From NCBI RefSeq assembly GCF_947507565.1, contig NC_089176.1, positions 3,286,001 to 3,350,000 on the forward strand: a stretch of DNA of 64,000 bases. The letters are read 5' to 3'. Positions 1 to 11,256 of this stretch are shown here, in pieces. The notes beneath the pieces were generated by a model. The model had not been told where the DNA came from. It ran no database searches and was given only the letters and a program-made list of their open reading frames with translations. Source of the DNA: Oscarella lobularis. Its lineage: Eukaryota; Porifera; Homoscleromorpha; Homosclerophorida; Oscarellidae. Position 1 is the stretch's first letter; each line of letters begins with the position of its first letter. The position numbers were made by a program, and so were the translations under genes.

Positions 1-3000
1 AAAGCACTCATTTTAATGTCTCTAATGGTAAACGAACCTCGGAGGATCGTCATCGTAAAAGAGAAGATCTAATTGGTTGGAGCAGCTCTTTCTATAGATC
101 CGCAAAAACAGCGAATACAAACCTCTCAGCAAATGAATTATGTCAACGAGGTAGTCTTCACGGAAGACGATTTCCATTTTCCGACACAAATAGCTAAACA
201 GGCGGTCAAAGAAACGACTCGGAAGAGAGATAAGCACCTGTCCAAATAAGCCTCAAGGCTGTTTTGGCCTAAAACGCGAACGCAGCAGACGACGTGATGC
301 AACCAGCGCGGCACTTGATAGACAGTGCGAACTAAAACACCCTACTTTGGTACGTGATCTTTTCTTTCCCCTTCTCGTCTTTACTGAGATACTGCAGCAC
401 TTCACCCACACCCGACAGATGGAACGCATCCGATGACAGATCTTCTAAAACGATTGCAACTGCAACAGAACTTTATCAAATTGGGCCGTAGCGTCCTACC
501 TCTAAACCGCTTGTCTTCCCAGTATCTATTTTAGAGAACGCAAGATGGGTTACCACAAAGGCTCGTTATAAGATTTCGCGAAGTTGACGCCTACCTTTCC
601 CCTTCTAGACCGACATCCCTTTCCTCTACGTCAAACGCCTGCGATTCCGATTGGCAGCGGTCAAAGTCCTTGCGCATTTCGGCGACCGCTGCATCCCTTT
701 GCGGCGAAAGTGCGTGTCCACGTCCGCACAACAGCCCCATTACATGTACTTACTCGTGAGGAGGTCGAGCCGTTTCGACGGAGGCGAGAAACGTCTGCAG
801 GAAAGCCTCCAAGTGTTGGCCCTTCTGCAAATAGCATCACAAATCACAAGACGTTATTCAAATCGTAACGAAAGCAAAGTGACGTCGCGTGAAGCAGTAG
901 ATTCGCGCACCTCTTTCTTCAGCTTCAGCTTCACCGATTTGAGCATCGTTCCTAGAACGTTGGGAGCGTACGTTCGTCCCTTATTACTCGCGCTCCCCTT
1001 ATAGGCCACCCCACCTGCTTTATTAGCGACCGCATCCAGCGTAAAAGCGGTTTTTTTCTCGGTATCGGGCGTGAGGAAGCTGTAGAGAAGTTGACTGCCG
1101 CTAAGTAACGGATGACTCACCAAACACTGTAGAACGAATGAGAACGAATTACAGAAAAGAATTCCACGAGCGCGTGCCGCGCGCCGGCGACAACTTGCCT
1201 TCAAGTATTTCTCCAATTCGGATCGCTTTTTTTCGGCCGTCTCGTCGGACATTCGCAGGAGGAAACCGCGCGACGGAAGCCGAACGTTGAGCTCGTCTAA
1301 AAAAATCGGACACCGTATAAAGCCGCTCTCTCTATCGTCTACACGAATCACCGACCGTGAAAGTTCTTCAAGCGAATATCCAAATTTCGAAACTGCTTCC
1401 AATCCCTACAGCGTCAAACACAGATGCAAAAACAAAAGATATTCTCTCTCTCTCTCTCGTGTTTTCTTCACCTCTTTACATTCCACGATGACCCAGCGCC
1501 TATATTCCAAAAAAATCAAGCGATGCACTATCTATCTCCAGCGAATCTTTATCGAACCTTGCATTGTTGCTATCGTAGGAATGGGCGTCGGCGTCTTCAC
1601 GACGAGCTTGCAGACGAGTCGCTGCGTGACGACCCCTTTGCTTTCCACTTCGGCCGAACGAATGCGCACGTCCCATTGACTCATATCGTACTCGGGCGTG
1701 CTCCCTTCGTCCTCAGCAATGTCGTCGCCGCCACTCGAATCGTCGTCCGATTGAGCCTTATAAGAAAAGAGGAGAAAGTGAGAGAGGAGGAAGAGAGAGT
1801 CTTGTACTGGGCGACCAGGCTGACGGCGACGGGCGGAGGAGGAAGAGGCGATTTGCGCGAATTGCTTGAATCCGGTATGTCCGGATCCGGCATTTTTCCT
1901 TCTTCTAGGGGAGAAATAAAGAAAAAAACGTTGCGTATAGAGAGGTACGCCGCTTTCGTTTGCACTCCACTGTTGCGATGGTGATCTTGAAAGCGATCCT
2001 TAATCTTGATTCCGAGTCGCTTGAAAACGTTTCGATTTTTCACACGCCTCGCGCGAGAAAGAAGAAGAAAACATATACGAAACGAAATTCGAAAATGAAA
2101 ACGCACCCCTTCGACGACGGCCTCGCGCGAGCGGGCAACCGACTGCCGCACACCATTTCATAATACTTGAAAGCGAAGAAAAAATATAAAAATAAAGAAA
2201 GAGAAAAAACCAAAACGGCAGCGTCTCGCCTCGTCGCTTTGATGAAAGAGCGGACAATAGATATTGACGAGCATCCCGTAGACGCGTTCGTACGCTCTAA
2301 TAAAGGGATCTCTGTATAGTCTCGCGCGTGCGAAACTTAACTTACTTTAGTAGCGGCGTCGACTGCTGCAATTTTCTCAGTCCCTGAACCGAATCGTTCG
2401 CGTCCAAAGCATCGACAGCTACGCGACAGAATTATAAGAGTAAAAAAAATTCCAATTGACGATCGAACCCAATTTGAGATCGTTGACGACGCTATCGTCC
2501 ATGCGAATTTTGTCCCAGGCGGTGGGAGAAAAGTACGTGTCGTAGAGCGTCTTCGCCTGTATCGCACGCACAACGAAAATGTGACTGAAGAGTTGAGGCC
2601 GTTTTTCTGTTTCGCGTACCTCCCTCAAGATGTTCTGCGATTCGGTTTCCGATACGTCTGGCTCCATGCATCTCCTATTGAGATCCTCTAAAAACGGTAG
2701 AGGGAATAATAACGGAGAGAGAGAGAGAGAGAGCTAGAGAGTGCGCGCGAGCAATCGACGCGACGTTTACCGACGGTGAGACAGAATTGCAAAATATTCA
2801 CCGTTCCCTCTCCTTTCATGAATTGCATAAAGTGAAACAGGCCGTCAGTCGACGACAGGATTGTCGGAAGTGGATGCCGCAGCGCCTAGGGGAGAAAACA
2901 GTGAGTGGAATTCGCGCGAGAACGAGAACGAGAACAAAAACACGGAACCTCACCGAATTGAGTTTGCTTGATCGGGCAAAGGTCGAGAGAATGGGAACCA

Positions 3001-4463
3001 GCTTGCCCGGCTTCTCGAGCGGTTTGACGGGCTAATGCCGAAAGGGAATTCCACTGACGTAAAAAGGAGCTCCGCTGAGTATTTTCTTTTTACCTTTGCG
3101 GGAAGAATCAATTCGATGACGATCTTATTAACAATGTCCTACGATCATATTAGAGAAGATAAAAGTGAGAATCAAATGAACGAGAGAACACCCAGACAAA
3201 CGAACTGGACTTGAAATGATTCGACAGAGTCTCGACAGCAGCTGACAGGCGGTCAACTCCTCGAGAAAAGCGACGAGACTCCTTTGACCACACCCCCACA
3301 GATTACTGAACATCTCGTTGTGCTTTTATAATAGCGTTCGTTTACCTCGACTTGAGCGACGCCGGCGGCAGAACGCGCGGCACGATGACGGCGGCGACGC
3401 GACGTAGGTATCGAATCGACGCGTGTTCGCCGCGAACGGCTTCGTGCACGTCGTCGCCGTATTCGCGCAGGACGGCGCCAACGAACGCGGCGCCTCGAAG
3501 AGAAGGATCTCGAGAGAGAGAGAGAGAATGAATACATAAAATAAATCTATAACATCTTACTCTTGTCTTTCGCTGCAAAGATGACGTGAAGGTGAGCCAT
3601 GCCTGCCTGTATCAGTTTCTCGGTCACGACTTTCGGTATATCAATCTGCAAATACAAATACACAAAAAATATATATATATATATATTCTTCTTTCTTTAC
3701 TTTCTTTGCTCGCTTGACGAAAGAGGCGATGATGAATTGGAGATTGCTTCGAAATTCATCGACGAGTTCCTCGTGATCGTTGATCTGCCTGCAAGATTAG
3801 TTTTATATTCAAGCGTCTCCTGTCCTCATTTTATACGTGCGCTACTTACCGATACCACTCGTAAACGAAATCCCGTAAGACCAGTTCAAAAAACTAAAAA
3901 AAAAGGAGCTACAATTTCTCGCCACAGTGAATTTGACTTTATCGACTCACTTCCGAAAGAGCTTCTTCGACCGGCAAAGGCACGAGAACGTCATTCCAAG
4001 GCTACGTTTTCAAAAAAAATCCATCGAAGAGGCACCACACCCACGCGCTAACGAGATACCTGTAAATCGGAAGTGACTGCTCCTCGTCTAAGGGAAAAAA
4101 TGACGATAAAAAGGACGTTTAGAATGCCCGTACCGATGCCGCTGGCAATTTTCGTTGCCGCATATGCCGCATCCCGGTGGCAGAGTCGGCTTCATCGGTT
4201 CGCGGCGCTTTATCCATATCAGAAAGCTCGGAACGAGCGCTTTCGCTTTCAGAAGGCAATAGGCAGCGCAGCAGCCGCACGCAGTTGTCCAGAGCCAGCG
4301 CAGGAGAGCGTGGTGGCTAAGGAAAATGCGATTCGAGGGAAAAACGTCGCCGATCGCGAGTTCCTCACCGCGAAAAGACGATCGAGATGAAAAAAAGTAG
4401 AAAAAGACCAACAAAAAGAAAGGGTCTTAGCGATGCAGCGGCCTTCGGATGTCGATTAGCCAT
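1..4463 (-). CDS. SNX14: Sorting nexin 14-like (copy 1), 3' end outside the window
   Basis: SNX14 proteins are ER-anchored PXA-RGS-PX-nexin_C proteins that work at ER-lipid droplet or endolysosomal contacts. The predicted start at 4463 opens a short exon (4369-4463) with a hydrophobic segment, followed by a second one at 4134-4316 and the family's Cys cluster C-G-I-C-G-N-E-N-C-Q-R-H-R. PXA exons follow (for example FVYEWYR near 3855, YLRRVAAVIVPRVLPP near 3390), then an RGS-like region (GLFHFMQFMKGEGTVN near 2820; LYDTYFSPTAWDKI near 2530), a PX domain (LPSRGFLLRMSDETAEKKR near 1250) and nexin_C (VPRWLHH near 320; MEIVFREDYLVDIIHLLR near 160). The last visible exon is 38-68. Every exon I joined keeps phase and shows no stop. 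The start lies 104 bp downstream of the PMM stop on the same strand. Domain order and local motifs fit SNX14 better than SNX13 or SNX25. Confidence 0.86.
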
Positions 4464-4566
4464 TTTCCCATTCGTTGAGAGAGAGAGACGGGACGTGCGT
4501 TAGACGAAGCTCGGAATTCCCACACTTTCAAAAAAAATACAACGTAGAGAAAAATTCTTCTCTCGT

Positions 4567-6015
4567 TTACTGCAAAAATTCTTCCGTCAAAATTTTTCGC
4601 GTATCGTCCGGATTCTTCACCGCATGCCCGACAGTTCGCGGGTCCACGTAGATCTCGTGATCGTTTCCACCCTGCGAGAAAAAGAAAACGCGAGTCCAGT
4701 TTCGACCCCAAAAATCGCTCTCACTCCCTCTCACCTCAAAGGTCTTGTCGCCGAAAAAGTGGACGGCATCAAAGCCGTCATTAGCGACATGTCGCAAACA
4801 GTACGTCTTGTCCCAGCCGATCGGGAAGACGTCAAAGCTAATCTGGCCACCTGTGAAAAATCAAGGAATAATTAAATAAACTAGAAAATCAACTTTGCAA
4901 CAGAAACCAGACAACCAAACTATTTTTCCTAAAGTGACCTCTCTCTGCCGGAAGGCTCAAAAGAGCCCTCTCAAAAAAAAGTCGGTACCATGCACTGATG
5001 TACCGATTGAGAACTTGAGATTAAAGCTCGCAAATTCCTGCTCGAGTGCAGCGACAAACTTCGTTCGAATTCCCGTCTCCTGGGAAGAGATAGGTGGCAC
5101 AGACATCACAGCGACGGTTCCAGTTCCAACCTTATCATATTCGAAGAAGGCAATTCGCTCCTCCTGGGAGCAATTTCTTCCAATAGGCGACACGTTTAGC
5201 ATGCCGTTACGGAATTCAATGAACGTTCCTCTTGATTAGAGGAGAGTAGAATGTATATCGTAGGTGCGCTCCAAAATCCCGGAATGACGCACCTCTTGAT
5301 CGGGATGTCAAGATCTGCGATGTAGTGCAAACAGAAATTGATGAGTCGCTTCAATTTTTCCTCGCCCACGAACGTCTTGATGCTCTGCGAGGTAGAAACG
5401 CGAATTATAAAGAAGTCAGTTATAGATCGATAAAATAGAGTCCCTAGCAACTGCACAATGGAAAGAAGATACACTCGCGGCTAAGACGCTGTGCTAACAT
5501 CAAACAGAAACTAGAGAAATTTCTCTAAGGGCTTCAGGAGCATGAAATCGAATTAGGTATTGTCTTCTCCCCTTTGTGTAGGACTTCTGTTTTATGACTC
5601 GCTTAGCCTAGGTATGTGTACTGTACCTCAACTGCGACAAGTTCGCCGTCCTTGTAAGCGACCAGGCCATTTTCGGCGAAGACGTAATCGTACGAGTGTA
5701 TGGCTGAAGAATGCACTTTTTCGTTATTTCTTTTTATTTCTTTTTTCGATCGACGAACGATCTCACCGTCTTTGCCGCCCATCTGTTCGAGTATTTTCAA
5801 CAGGTCAGAACCGCCGACGAGGCCGACGGCGTAGCGTTCGCGAACGCTCGCCATGAACGTCTTCATCTCTTGCGAAATGGCCTAGACGCGATTGCATTTG
5901 TTTCGTGGTCGACAACTTCTCTTTCTTTCTTTCTTGCAGTCTTTACCTGTCTCGGTGCCGTCAGCGTGCCGTCGACGTCGAAGAGGAGAAGAGTCGACTT
6001 CTGCTTTGTCGCCAT
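4567..6015 (-). CDS. PMM2: Phosphomannomutase (copy 1), intact
   Basis: Converts mannose-6-phosphate to mannose-1-phosphate for GDP-mannose and N-glycan synthesis in the cytosol. Eight predicted exons (complement): 6015-5947, 5881-5767, 5703-5627, 5384-5293, 5230-5131, 5079-5004, 4850-4735, 4671-4567. They sum to 250 codons, giving a 249-aa protein, close to the 246 aa of human PMM2. Exon 1 has the HAD motif DVDGT with both catalytic Asp; later come [21 protein letters not shown], the substrate-cap motif [32 protein letters not shown] and GGNDHEI. All junctions are GT-AG and in phase. Intron 5 is only 51 bp. The gene is transcribed away from the adjacent homeobox gene and toward SNX14. PMM1 and PMM2 cannot be told apart here. 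Confidence 0.95.
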
Positions 6016-6478
6016 TTTAGATTGTGCGCGCGCAGCGGCGGAAAAGCGCGGGAGTACGCCTTCGCGTCAGTGACCACTTATCGCCAGAGCCCTAAATAAA
6101 TCATGCTTATCTCTAAACACGCTGCAATATGTGCAAACGCAAATGCACGCTGCCTGTCTAATTGAATTGCATTGACCTGTTTCGTAGTCTCACTGCCATC
6201 ATAGCCACTATCGTCATCGTGCAAACCCGTTCATAGCTCATTTAGTCGAGCAGAGTAGATTTGGGGCGAATAAGACTCATTTAATGTAATTTCTACAAAC
6301 ACAAGGCGTCTGAAAATATTGAGGTAGACCGCAGATATTTCACATGCTGAGAGAAATCGCAAATGAAGGCATTTCAGCACACGTCTATCGCGATGGAAAG
6401 TACAACCGGAGGGGGGCGAAACTGATCCGCCCGCACACCTAAAAGGCCACCCATTAGACTCACTTCCGCATCAATGTT

Positions 6479-6659
6479 TACCTGGGGAAACGATTTAGTG
6501 GTGAGGGGATGGAACGAGGATAATTAGTGCCAACCTCATTAGGGAGCTCCGCGGACCCATTATAAGGCCGACACGGCAGCTGAGCTCGTTATTCGGAGTC
6601 CGTCTTACCGCCAGGCAGTTTCCTCTGTCATCCACATATCATCGCTAGTCACATCATTC
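6479..6659 (+). promoter_or_regulatory. Proximal promoter of NKL homeobox gene A
   Basis: A TATA-like TATAAGG lies at 6561, about 100 bp before the ATG. A homeodomain-type core TAATTAG lies at about 6520. The block from about 6470 to the ATG is strongly conserved with the equivalent block upstream of gene B (about 19130-19346). A similar CATAAAG-CCGCACG-CAGCAGCC stretch precedes gene E. Recent duplication alone explains the A/B similarity, so functional constraint is not shown. Confidence 0.5.
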
Positions 6660-7526
6660 ATGGCGACCGATCGTCGAAGTCCGTCAACAAATTTCATGAT
6701 GGCAAGCATTCTCAGTTCGTCGACGTCGAGTCTTGCCGACTCGTTGCGCGACGAGACGCCATCGCCGCTGAGCCGAACGCACATCATTAGCAGCAGCGAG
6801 CAAAATCTTTCCGAATCACGAATCCTCTTCCCCTCCTCCTCCTCCTCCTCGTCGTCGTCGACGTCGTTATTCGTCGCAAATACTGCTGTAACCGCTGTTG
6901 GCGACAGCAGCTCCGTAGCGGACATCACTGCCGCTGTCGGTAAGATGCGCACGAATCGACACAAGAAGCCGCGCACGACTTTTTCCGACGAGCAATTGCA
7001 CGAACTCGAGCAGAAATTCGCGCGCAACAAGTACCTGTCGGCAAAGGAACGCCAGCGAATGGCGGAAGTGCTCGGGCTGACCGACTCGCAGGTGAAGACG
7101 TGGTTTCAAAATCGGCGCATGAAATTGAAGAGGCAGCTCGAAAGCATTGGCTGTCAATCACCAAGCGCCGAGTGGCGCGACGAAAGATTCTATTGCGGCG
7201 GACTTTCCTATAGTCCGACGAGAGCGTCGTTGCCATCATCGGTTGGGGACATCCGGAGAACAGCGATCATTCCTCCCGCCATGACGGCAGCGGCGATTCC
7301 TCCCGTTACGGCGGCGCTCCCCAGCCCCGCCGTTCCTATGTTCAGTTTCATGCATTATCAACGACCGCCCGCTGTTGTTCCCAGCGGCTTTCACAAAGGA
7401 CTCGTTGCATGCCATCCATCATTCAAAGCAGCGTCGGTTCCCTATTCTCGGTACATGACCTACGACCCTTCGTCCGCTGCGTCGTCACCGTCTTGTGTGG
7501 CAGTTCAACATTCAATGTGCAAGTGA
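6660..7526 (+). CDS. NKL-class homeobox protein A
   Basis: Single-exon ORF of 288 aa. An eh1/TN-type repressor motif (F-M-M-A-S-I-L, residues 12-18) lies near the N terminus, typical of NKL factors that recruit Groucho. The homeodomain is at about residues 100-159; helix 3 reads [16 protein letters not shown], with Q50 and N51 of the ANTP class. The tail is rich in Pro and Ala. The Met at 6660 is the first in frame and directly precedes the conserved N terminus shared with genes B and E. Position 54 is Met, not the Tyr of NK2-type proteins. The sequence leans to the Bsh/BarH/Vent end of NKL, but I cannot assign a family without a tree. It likely acts as a DNA-binding repressor. Confidence 0.92.
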   Translation: MATDRRSPSTNFMMASILSSSTSSLADSLRDETPSPLSRTHIISSSEQNLSESRILFPSSSSSSSSSTSLFVANTAVTAVGDSSSVADITAAVGKMRTNRHKKPRTTFSDEQLHELEQKFARNKYLSAKERQRMAEVLGLTDSQVKTWFQNRRMKLKRQLESIGCQSPSAEWRDERFYCGGLSYSPTRASLPSSVGDIRRTAIIPPAMTAAAIPPVTAALPSPAVPMFSFMHYQRPPAVVPSGFHKGLVACHPSFKAASVPYSRYMTYDPSSAASSPSCVAVQHSMCK

Positions 7527-8435
7527 GCGACACTCTTTATAGTGCAGTGTGCATGTCGTTGTGTTGATCGCGTTTCGTAGTTATCCTAATGGTAGTAATT
7601 TTGACTCAATGGACGGCCCGTGCGTGACCCATTTGTTCATTGCATTTGTAAATCATATTAAAAAATAAAAATTGCCTTCAATATTTAAACAATTGAATAT
7701 CACACCTTTAAGGTGCAATATTTAATTTTTTAACATAAATATTGCACCTTCAAGGTGTGATATTCAATTCTGTTACATAATAAAAATTGAAAATTGCACC
7801 TCAAAAGGTGTGATTCTCAATTATACTACGGATTGAAAATTGAAAATTGCGCCTCAAAAATGCAAAATTCAATTTTGAATAGAGCTTCGTTTTCTCATGA
7901 TATCATTTAGATAAGAATTGAGTGTTAAAAGGTGATAATTTGTATAAGATACGCCCTAGGCACTGATGCTAATTACCCGAGGACTTTCTGCAGCCCTTTA
8001 CCGCAGCGTATTCGCAGTTTAGGCCTGCAAGCTGCAATATTAGCCTTGTATCCAGATCCTTCACGCCCGACTAGTCTTTAATTGGCCTCTGAGCTGCAGA
8101 AAAGCGGAATGACATACTAGTCGGACGCAGAGTGTCTAGGCAAGAGCTACTGCAGAATTTGTAGGAGATATGTTGCAATGGTACAGCGCAATGGCAGTTG
8201 TTAGCTTGCAGTTGCGTTGAGACGAATTCTGAGTTCTAAGATTATTCCTTTTTCAAAATATTATTTGTTCTAAAGCCTAGAGGCTACTTCTTCCTTTCAG
8301 GGGGCTACCCTCAGATACAAGTCTGCCCTTTTTTCACTCATAATATAGCCTAAACAGCCGCTTTTCGCGCAGAAGCGTGCGCTAAGTTTGCACGACTGGT
8401 TAGCACCTCAAGACTTGCTAACGTTTGCCTGAGGT
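7527..8435. repeat. Gene-free, AT-rich stretch with clustered short palindromes
   Basis: No coding sequence is supported. At 7690-7770 a near-perfect palindrome pairs TTGAATATCACACCTT with AAGGTGTGATATTCAA, and a nested pair AAGGTGCAATATTTAA / AAATATTGCACCTT sits inside it. Degraded copies follow at 7786-7880 (TTGAAAATTGCACCTC, TTGAAAATTGCGCCTC), and one more lies at 9624-9638 beyond the foldback element. This suggests that a larger repeat once spanned the area or that the element inserted into a palindromic repeat. The rest (7900-8435) holds nothing I recognise. Confidence 0.6.
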
Positions 8436-9615
8436 TGTGAAGTCACTATATTAGATCGGGACTATTCTAGACAGCAACGCCCAATGATGCAAGGTGCTTG
8501 CGCAGTAGCAAACGAAGTTAGGATAGGAAACCGCCCCTGACAACGAACGCTGTAACGTAATTAGCAATTTTCAGCGTAGTTTGTACGCCGTTACAGCAAC
8601 ATATACACTGATGCAAATTATTGCGTATTGATTAGGATGCTCTGTCTTACCCAGTCGTCTGGTAAAAACAGCCAAATAACTTTGTTCTAATATAGTCCTG
8701 TTCTAAAATACTGTCTTCTAAGGCGACACTATTTTAGAAAAGGGTTTATTTTAGAACAACCTCTTTTCCAGTGCAGAAGCATATCAAGAGTCATACTTTT
8801 CACCGACCTATAGATGCCCTGCATATGGCCTGCGTGTATTGCAGTGTACCGAGTGTGTTCTAATATAGTGACAGTTCCTTCCAAGGAGACACTATTTTAG
8901 AACAGAGCTTATTTTAGAACAAACTATTTTCTAGCATATCAAGAGCCATACCTGTGATAGATACCGTACATGGCCTGCGTGTATAACGGTATAAGTCTGT
9001 TTGACGAAGTAGCATACTGGTTACTATAAAGCATTTACTGTTGACGTGAGAACGTCAACTTTGCATGCATGAGTTGTCGTCGACTTTTAGGATTACTTAA
9101 TATTTGATTCCTAAGTAGATACTGTTTCTACTTGCATAATGAAAGAAAGAGATTTCTATATTCCGTCAGTCTGTTCCAAAAAGCCAGGTGCATGGCCTGT
9201 TCGAGAATAGTATGATTTCCAAAGAGTATTTTACAACGATATGAAACAGTCTGTGGACAGGTACGGTATGATATATGCCTCTGCACTGGAAAAGAGGTTG
9301 TTCTAAAATAAACCCTGTTCTAAAATAGCGTCGCCTTAGAAGACAGTATTTTAGAACAGGGCTATATTAGAACAAAGTTATTTGGCTGTTTTTACCAGAC
9401 GACTGGGTAAGACAGAGCATCCTACGCAATAATTTGCATCAGTGTATATGTTGCTGTAACGGCGTACAAACTACGCTGAAAATTGCTAATTACGTTACAG
9501 CGTTCGTTGTCAGGGGCGGTTTCCTATCCTAACTTCGTTTGCTACTGCGCAAGCACCTTGCATCATTGGGCGTTACTGTTCTAGAATAGTCCCGATCTAA
9601 TATAGTGACTTCACA
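8436..9615. mobile_element. Non-autonomous foldback element with about 345-bp inverted arms
   Basis: The left arm (8436 to about 8785) begins TGTGAAGTCACTATATTAG. The right arm (about 9276-9615) is its reverse complement and ends CTAATATAGTGACTTCACA. The arms match with only a few differences. Near their inner ends they carry repeated GTTCTAAAATA-type motifs, and a diverged partial copy of this motif set lies in the centre (about 8856-8990). No ORF of note lies inside, so the element depends on enzymes from elsewhere. I see no clean target-site duplication, so I cannot name a superfamily. Confidence 0.8.
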
Positions 9616-10493
9616 GCTACAGAGGTGCAATATTCAACTTTCATGCCCATACCAAAATAGACCTAAAAATGCTTCACAAAGCCACAATCTAGATTGACTC
9701 GTTTGTACATGTATAACTCCTTTAGGGTCCAATATAGGAATGAAATGAACGTTTGAGTCGCGCGGTTCGGAGGCGTTTCTCAAGCAGAGACTTACCAGCG
9801 GGCAGGTCTTCTTCCCATCGCGTTCTTTCGAGTATCGCAGAGGCGACGATGACCAAGAAAACGACGGATGATACACTTCTTAGAAACGCATGCGCAGTTG
9901 CATCGATAAGCATGCGCAGTTCGATTTGCAGGAATGCTCCCAATTTCATTGAGAAAAATCGGATGACATCGGTGACATCGCATTCGAACGACCGAATTAG
10001 TCCCACTTTGAAAGACAATCATTTCATTGAACATGGAAATTCGTTTCGCCGCTACTGTCCGACACGAATCGCGCCCATTTTCCATCGCGATTCTAATCGT
10101 TATACATTTCTGAACACAATCATGCTAGCAGCGCAAACGTTTCAAAGCGTCGAGATCGAAGCCAATTGGCAACTTTCGCTTCTCGACGTGATTTTCTTCT
10201 CAATTTACCTCTTTGAACTTATTCTCAAATTCTACGCGTGGCGACTGCGCTATTTCAAGAACAGCTGGAATACGTTTGACTTTCTCGTCGTTCTTGCAAG
10301 CACCAACAAGCACCGTCGACTTTTGATCAATCTCGTCGTGCGCGCGCTACGCGCGCGGCGCGTTTTGCGATTTGCGAACGATACGCTTTCTGCGCAACTT
10401 ACAGATCATCGTCACGACCATACTTCGATCAATACCGGCGCTCGGTAACATCGTCATACTCGCGGCGTTCGTTCTCTACATTTTCGCTATTAT

Positions 10494-10948
10494 TAGCCTG
10501 TGACCAGACCTTCTCCCTTGATCCCGTATAACGGCTCGGGAGAAGGTTACGGCTCCGCCTCTTTTAGGCCCGCCCTAGGAACAAAGCGCCCGTACATGTA
10601 TACGTCGCGTCGGTTCTCTATCGACGAAACGTCGGTTTCCTCGCTCTACGCAACTTGTGTTCATTGGTAAGTGTTCCTGGCAATATCCTGAAAAGATTGA
10701 AAGACGATCGTAGCTCGCAAGAGCAAAAGAACCTTTCGAAGGGTATTGCTAAGAGCACTTCAATTTGTTACTATTGAACACAAGTTGCGTAGAGCGAGGA
10801 AACCGACGTTTCGTCGATAGAGAACCGACCGCGACGTACGCATGTACGGGCGCTTTGTTCCTAGGGCGGGCCTAAAAGAGGCGGAGCCGTACCAGACCTT
10901 CCCGAACCCGTTATACGGGATCAAGGGAGAAGGTCTGGTCACAGGCTA
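10494..10948. mobile_element. Long-TIR DNA element with 8-bp target duplication and internal splice signals
   Basis: A 455-bp element. The left arm (10494 to about 10668) and right arm (about 10768-10948) are about 175-bp inverted repeats with few differences, separated by about 100 bp. The ends are TAGCCTGTGACCAGACC and its reverse complement. It is flanked by the direct repeat GCTATTAT (10486-10493 and 10949-10956). An 8-bp duplication is usual for hAT-type elements, though this end sequence is not enough to assign it. A GT (10500) in the left end and an AG (10943-10944) in the right end sit at mirror positions. Removing 10500-10944 leaves 18 extra bases, so the CatSper frame is kept. No coding capacity. 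Confidence 0.88.
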
Positions 10949-11197
10949 GCTATTATTGGACGCGGCTTATACGGAGACGCGGATCCAGCACGCTTCGGGA
11001 ATCTCGGTCGCGCGTCGGTTACTCTTTTCCAGCTCATCACACTCGACGACTGGTACTACGCCTACAGCGAACGCGACGACTATCTCTTTATCTTCATCGT
11101 CTTGCATGGAAACGTTCATATTCATCAATCTTTTCGTCGCCGTCATCGTCGACAGTCTCGGACGCGCTCAAGCAACCGCCGCCAACCGGTTAATCAA

Positions 11198-11256
11198 CGG
11201 TGGCGGTGGCGGCGGCGGTGGCGGCGGTGGCGGTGGCGGTGGCGACAGCGGCGGCT
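11198..11256 (+). repeat. GGTGGC/GGCGGT repeat encoding poly-Gly
   Basis: A run of about 18 glycine codons just after the S6 segment of the CatSper-like pseudogene. Such runs slip easily and may have helped shift the frame downstream, where the recognisable tail continues in other frames. Confidence 0.8.

Larger units (their letters stand above)
1..7625. repeat. Tandem segmental duplication, unit 1
   Basis: The order SNX14(-), PMM(-), NKL homeobox(+) and much of the intron and intergenic sequence recur at 11616-20300. Similarity extends past the homeobox stop to about 7625 (matching about 20300), including the stretch that follows GTGAGCGACACTCTTTATAG. The left boundary lies outside the window. 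Divergence is clear in introns (many indels) and low in the homeobox exon. Confidence 0.9.

Noticed and set aside
22-237. 71-aa - ORF near the left edge as a separate small gene
   Set aside because: It is part of the SNX14 nexin_C exon read through its flanking introns.
651-1984. Several + and - ORFs of 100-190 aa
   Set aside because: They cross predicted SNX14 introns or run antisense to its PX exons, and matching frames in copy 2 are not conserved.
3665-3690. TA dinucleotide run as a regulatory or origin signal
   Set aside because: Simple microsatellite in an SNX14 intron; copy 2 lacks it.
6605-7239. - strand ORFs over homeobox gene A (and the same over B)
   Set aside because: They mirror the homeodomain codons; the + frame has an unmistakable homeodomain.
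10500-10944. Element as an ordinary old intron that happens to be palindromic
   Set aside because: The exact 8-bp direct repeat outside the inverted ends marks a transposition event; an ordinary intron would not have it.
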